DNA from: Vulcanimicrobiota bacterium
GTDB lineage: Bacteria; Vulcanimicrobiota; Vulcanimicrobiia; Eremiobacterales; Eremiobacteraceae
Direction of reading: 5' to 3'
NCBI GenBank assembly: GCA_019232725.1
Contig: JAFANK010000119.1
Location: 1-6,642, forward strand
Length of the DNA: 6,642 nucleotides
Shown: piece after piece, positions 5,891 to 6,642 of the stretch
How positions within the stretch are numbered: the stretch's first letter is position 1
Layout: each line of letters starts with the position of its first letter
Program-made: the position numbers and the translations under genes
Notes under the pieces: model-generated
The model's database searches: none
Told to the model about the DNA's origin: nothing
What the model saw: the letters and a program-made list of their open reading frames with translations, nothing else

Positions 5891-6642
5891 CTTCTGTCTG
5901 CACGATTGCGGTCGCTTTTGCGATCGCAACCAGGACGAACGCTGACGCTCCGTCGCGCATGCTTGTGTCGCCGAAGCCAGGTGACACGATCACGCAATCT
6001 CAGCTGCTCGACTACCTTTTCGTCGCCCCGCAAGCCGGCGACTGGCTTCGCTATCGCGTCTCAATCGACGGGAGCACGCTGCTCGTCAAGAAGATCGGCT
6101 TCGGCGCGGAGCAGCTGCACGATGCGCCGCACGCCTATTTCGAGACGCAGACGCAGACGGCCGGACTTGTGGGCGAACCAGTCGAGGCGCATCAAGTCGC
6201 CGGTGGCACGCTGACTTGGAAGATGTTCGTCGATGCCGCCGACTTCAACGACGCACGACGGGAATATGCATTCGTGGCCGGCATCATCAAGATCGGCGAT
6301 GCCGTGTTCCGCTTGGGCACGGGCCCTGGCCAGCCGCTTTCCGCGCCGTCACAGACCGTCCAATCACTCGTGCTCTACGGCACCTTGCCACTGCCGGATG
6401 ATAGACCAGGTGTTGTGATGAGCTCCACGCCCCAAGATATCCGGGTCGGTGATAGCGTCGTACACACGGTGCACACGATTGTGGATTTTGCCGCTCATGA
6501 CATCGGCATGGCGACCGGACTGCCGCAGGCCCGCGTGGAAACGTGGCAGACGACAGACGTACCGCTCGGCGTTGTCGCCATACGCTCGACGACGAACGGT
6601 CATGTGTACAGCGTCGACCTGACCGCGTTCGGCCGGAACTCC
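5872..6642 (+). CDS. Exported protein of unknown function, 3' end beyond the window
   Basis: The frame starts with GTG at 5872 and stays open for 257 codons to the edge of the window without a stop. Residues 1-26 look like a Sec signal peptide: Arg2, then a hydrophobic core LLVASVCTIAVAFAIA, with possible cleavage after Ala19 or Ala26. No lipobox Cys is present at the right place. The mature part is soluble and apparently beta-rich, with GDWLRYRVSIDG near residues 60-71 and a TQTQT stretch. I recognise no family. It is neither His- nor Cys-rich, so direct metal binding is not evident. It overlaps the repressor gene by 19 bases and so is probably the fifth gene of the metal operon, translated by coupling; no good ribosome binding site is visible. 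A later start at ATG 5959 would remove the signal peptide. Other frames across this stretch are broken by stops. Confidence 0.8.
   Translation, partial: MRSLLVASVCTIAVAFAIATRTNADAPSRMLVSPKPGDTITQSQLLDYLFVAPQAGDWLRYRVSIDGSTLLVKKIGFGAEQLHDAPHAYFETQTQTAGLVGEPVEAHQVAGGTLTWKMFVDAADFNDARREYAFVAGIIKIGDAVFRLGTGPGQPLSAPSQTVQSLVLYGTLPLPDDRPGVVMSSTPQDIRVGDSVVHTVHTIVDFAAHDIGMATGLPQARVETWQTTDVPLGVVAIRSTTNGHVYSVDLTAFGRNS
5906..5929 (+). other. Hairpin inside the signal-peptide codons of the exported protein gene
   Basis: TTGCGGTCGC and GCGATCGCAA flank a TTTT loop. In RNA all ten pairs can form, nine Watson-Crick and one G-U. No U-run follows, so it is not a standard terminator. It starts 16 bases after the repressor stop and could be an RNA-stability or translation element, or chance in GC-rich coding sequence. 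Confidence 0.4.

Noticed and set aside
5920..5927. GCGATCGC, the cyanobacterial HIP1 octamer
   Set aside because: I see only one copy and no other cyanobacterial sign. It is explained as one arm of the local hairpin.
5321..5929. 202-codon open frame on the minus strand
   Set aside because: It is antisense to the permease end and the repressor gene, and is Arg/Ala-rich without motifs.
6149..6163. Short repeat of ACGCAG units
   Set aside because: Only two to three units are present and they encode an ordinary TQTQT stretch in the last gene.
5906..6214. 102-codon + strand frame starting with ATG at 5906
   Set aside because: It is Arg/Ser-rich shadow sequence inside the longer signal-peptide frame that starts at 5872.

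Overview
The window carries two compact, same-strand gene clusters from a GC-rich bacterium; every supported gene is on the + strand. The first (about 1-2725) is the end of a type III export operon, flagellar or injectisome. It holds the tail of an unidentified gene, a FliH/SctL-type stator, the FliI/SctN export ATPase and a small lytic transglycosylase with an N-terminal coiled coil. The second (2789 to beyond 6642) is a transition-metal uptake operon. It encodes a lipid-anchored TroA/ZnuA-family binding protein, an MntB/SitB-like ABC ATPase, an ABC-3 permease, a Fur-superfamily repressor and an exported protein of unknown function that runs off the window.

Genes within each cluster are packed tightly: four junctions are 4-base overlaps (TTGA or ATGA), one is a 2-base gap, and the first and last genes overlap their neighbours by about 20 bases. 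This implies translational coupling. The only real intergenic space is the 63 bases between the clusters. It contains a TACTAT -10-like box and a perfect 23-bp palindrome (2780-2802, core CGAGAATGATTCTCG) that resembles Fur/Zur operators. The palindrome covers the ATG of the binding-protein gene, so the transcript is probably leaderless and the repressor should block RNA polymerase directly. The repressor is the fourth gene of the operon it would control, giving negative autoregulation.

Expected working: when metal is scarce the repressor leaves the palindrome. The lipoprotein then captures metal outside the membrane, the permease moves it in, and the ATPase drives the cycle. Two points are unusual. 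The binding protein has Glu where the first metal-binding His usually sits and has no His-rich loop. The cytoplasmic ATPase instead carries a 45-residue N-terminal extension with ten histidines. The exported protein coupled to the repressor gene is a candidate new component of the system.

Taxonomy cannot be settled from this sequence. High GC, a leaderless-type start and divergent export proteins would fit a poorly sampled lineage such as Eremiobacterota (WPS-2), but this is a low-confidence guess. I see no tRNA, rRNA, CRISPR array, insertion sequence or clear intrinsic terminator.
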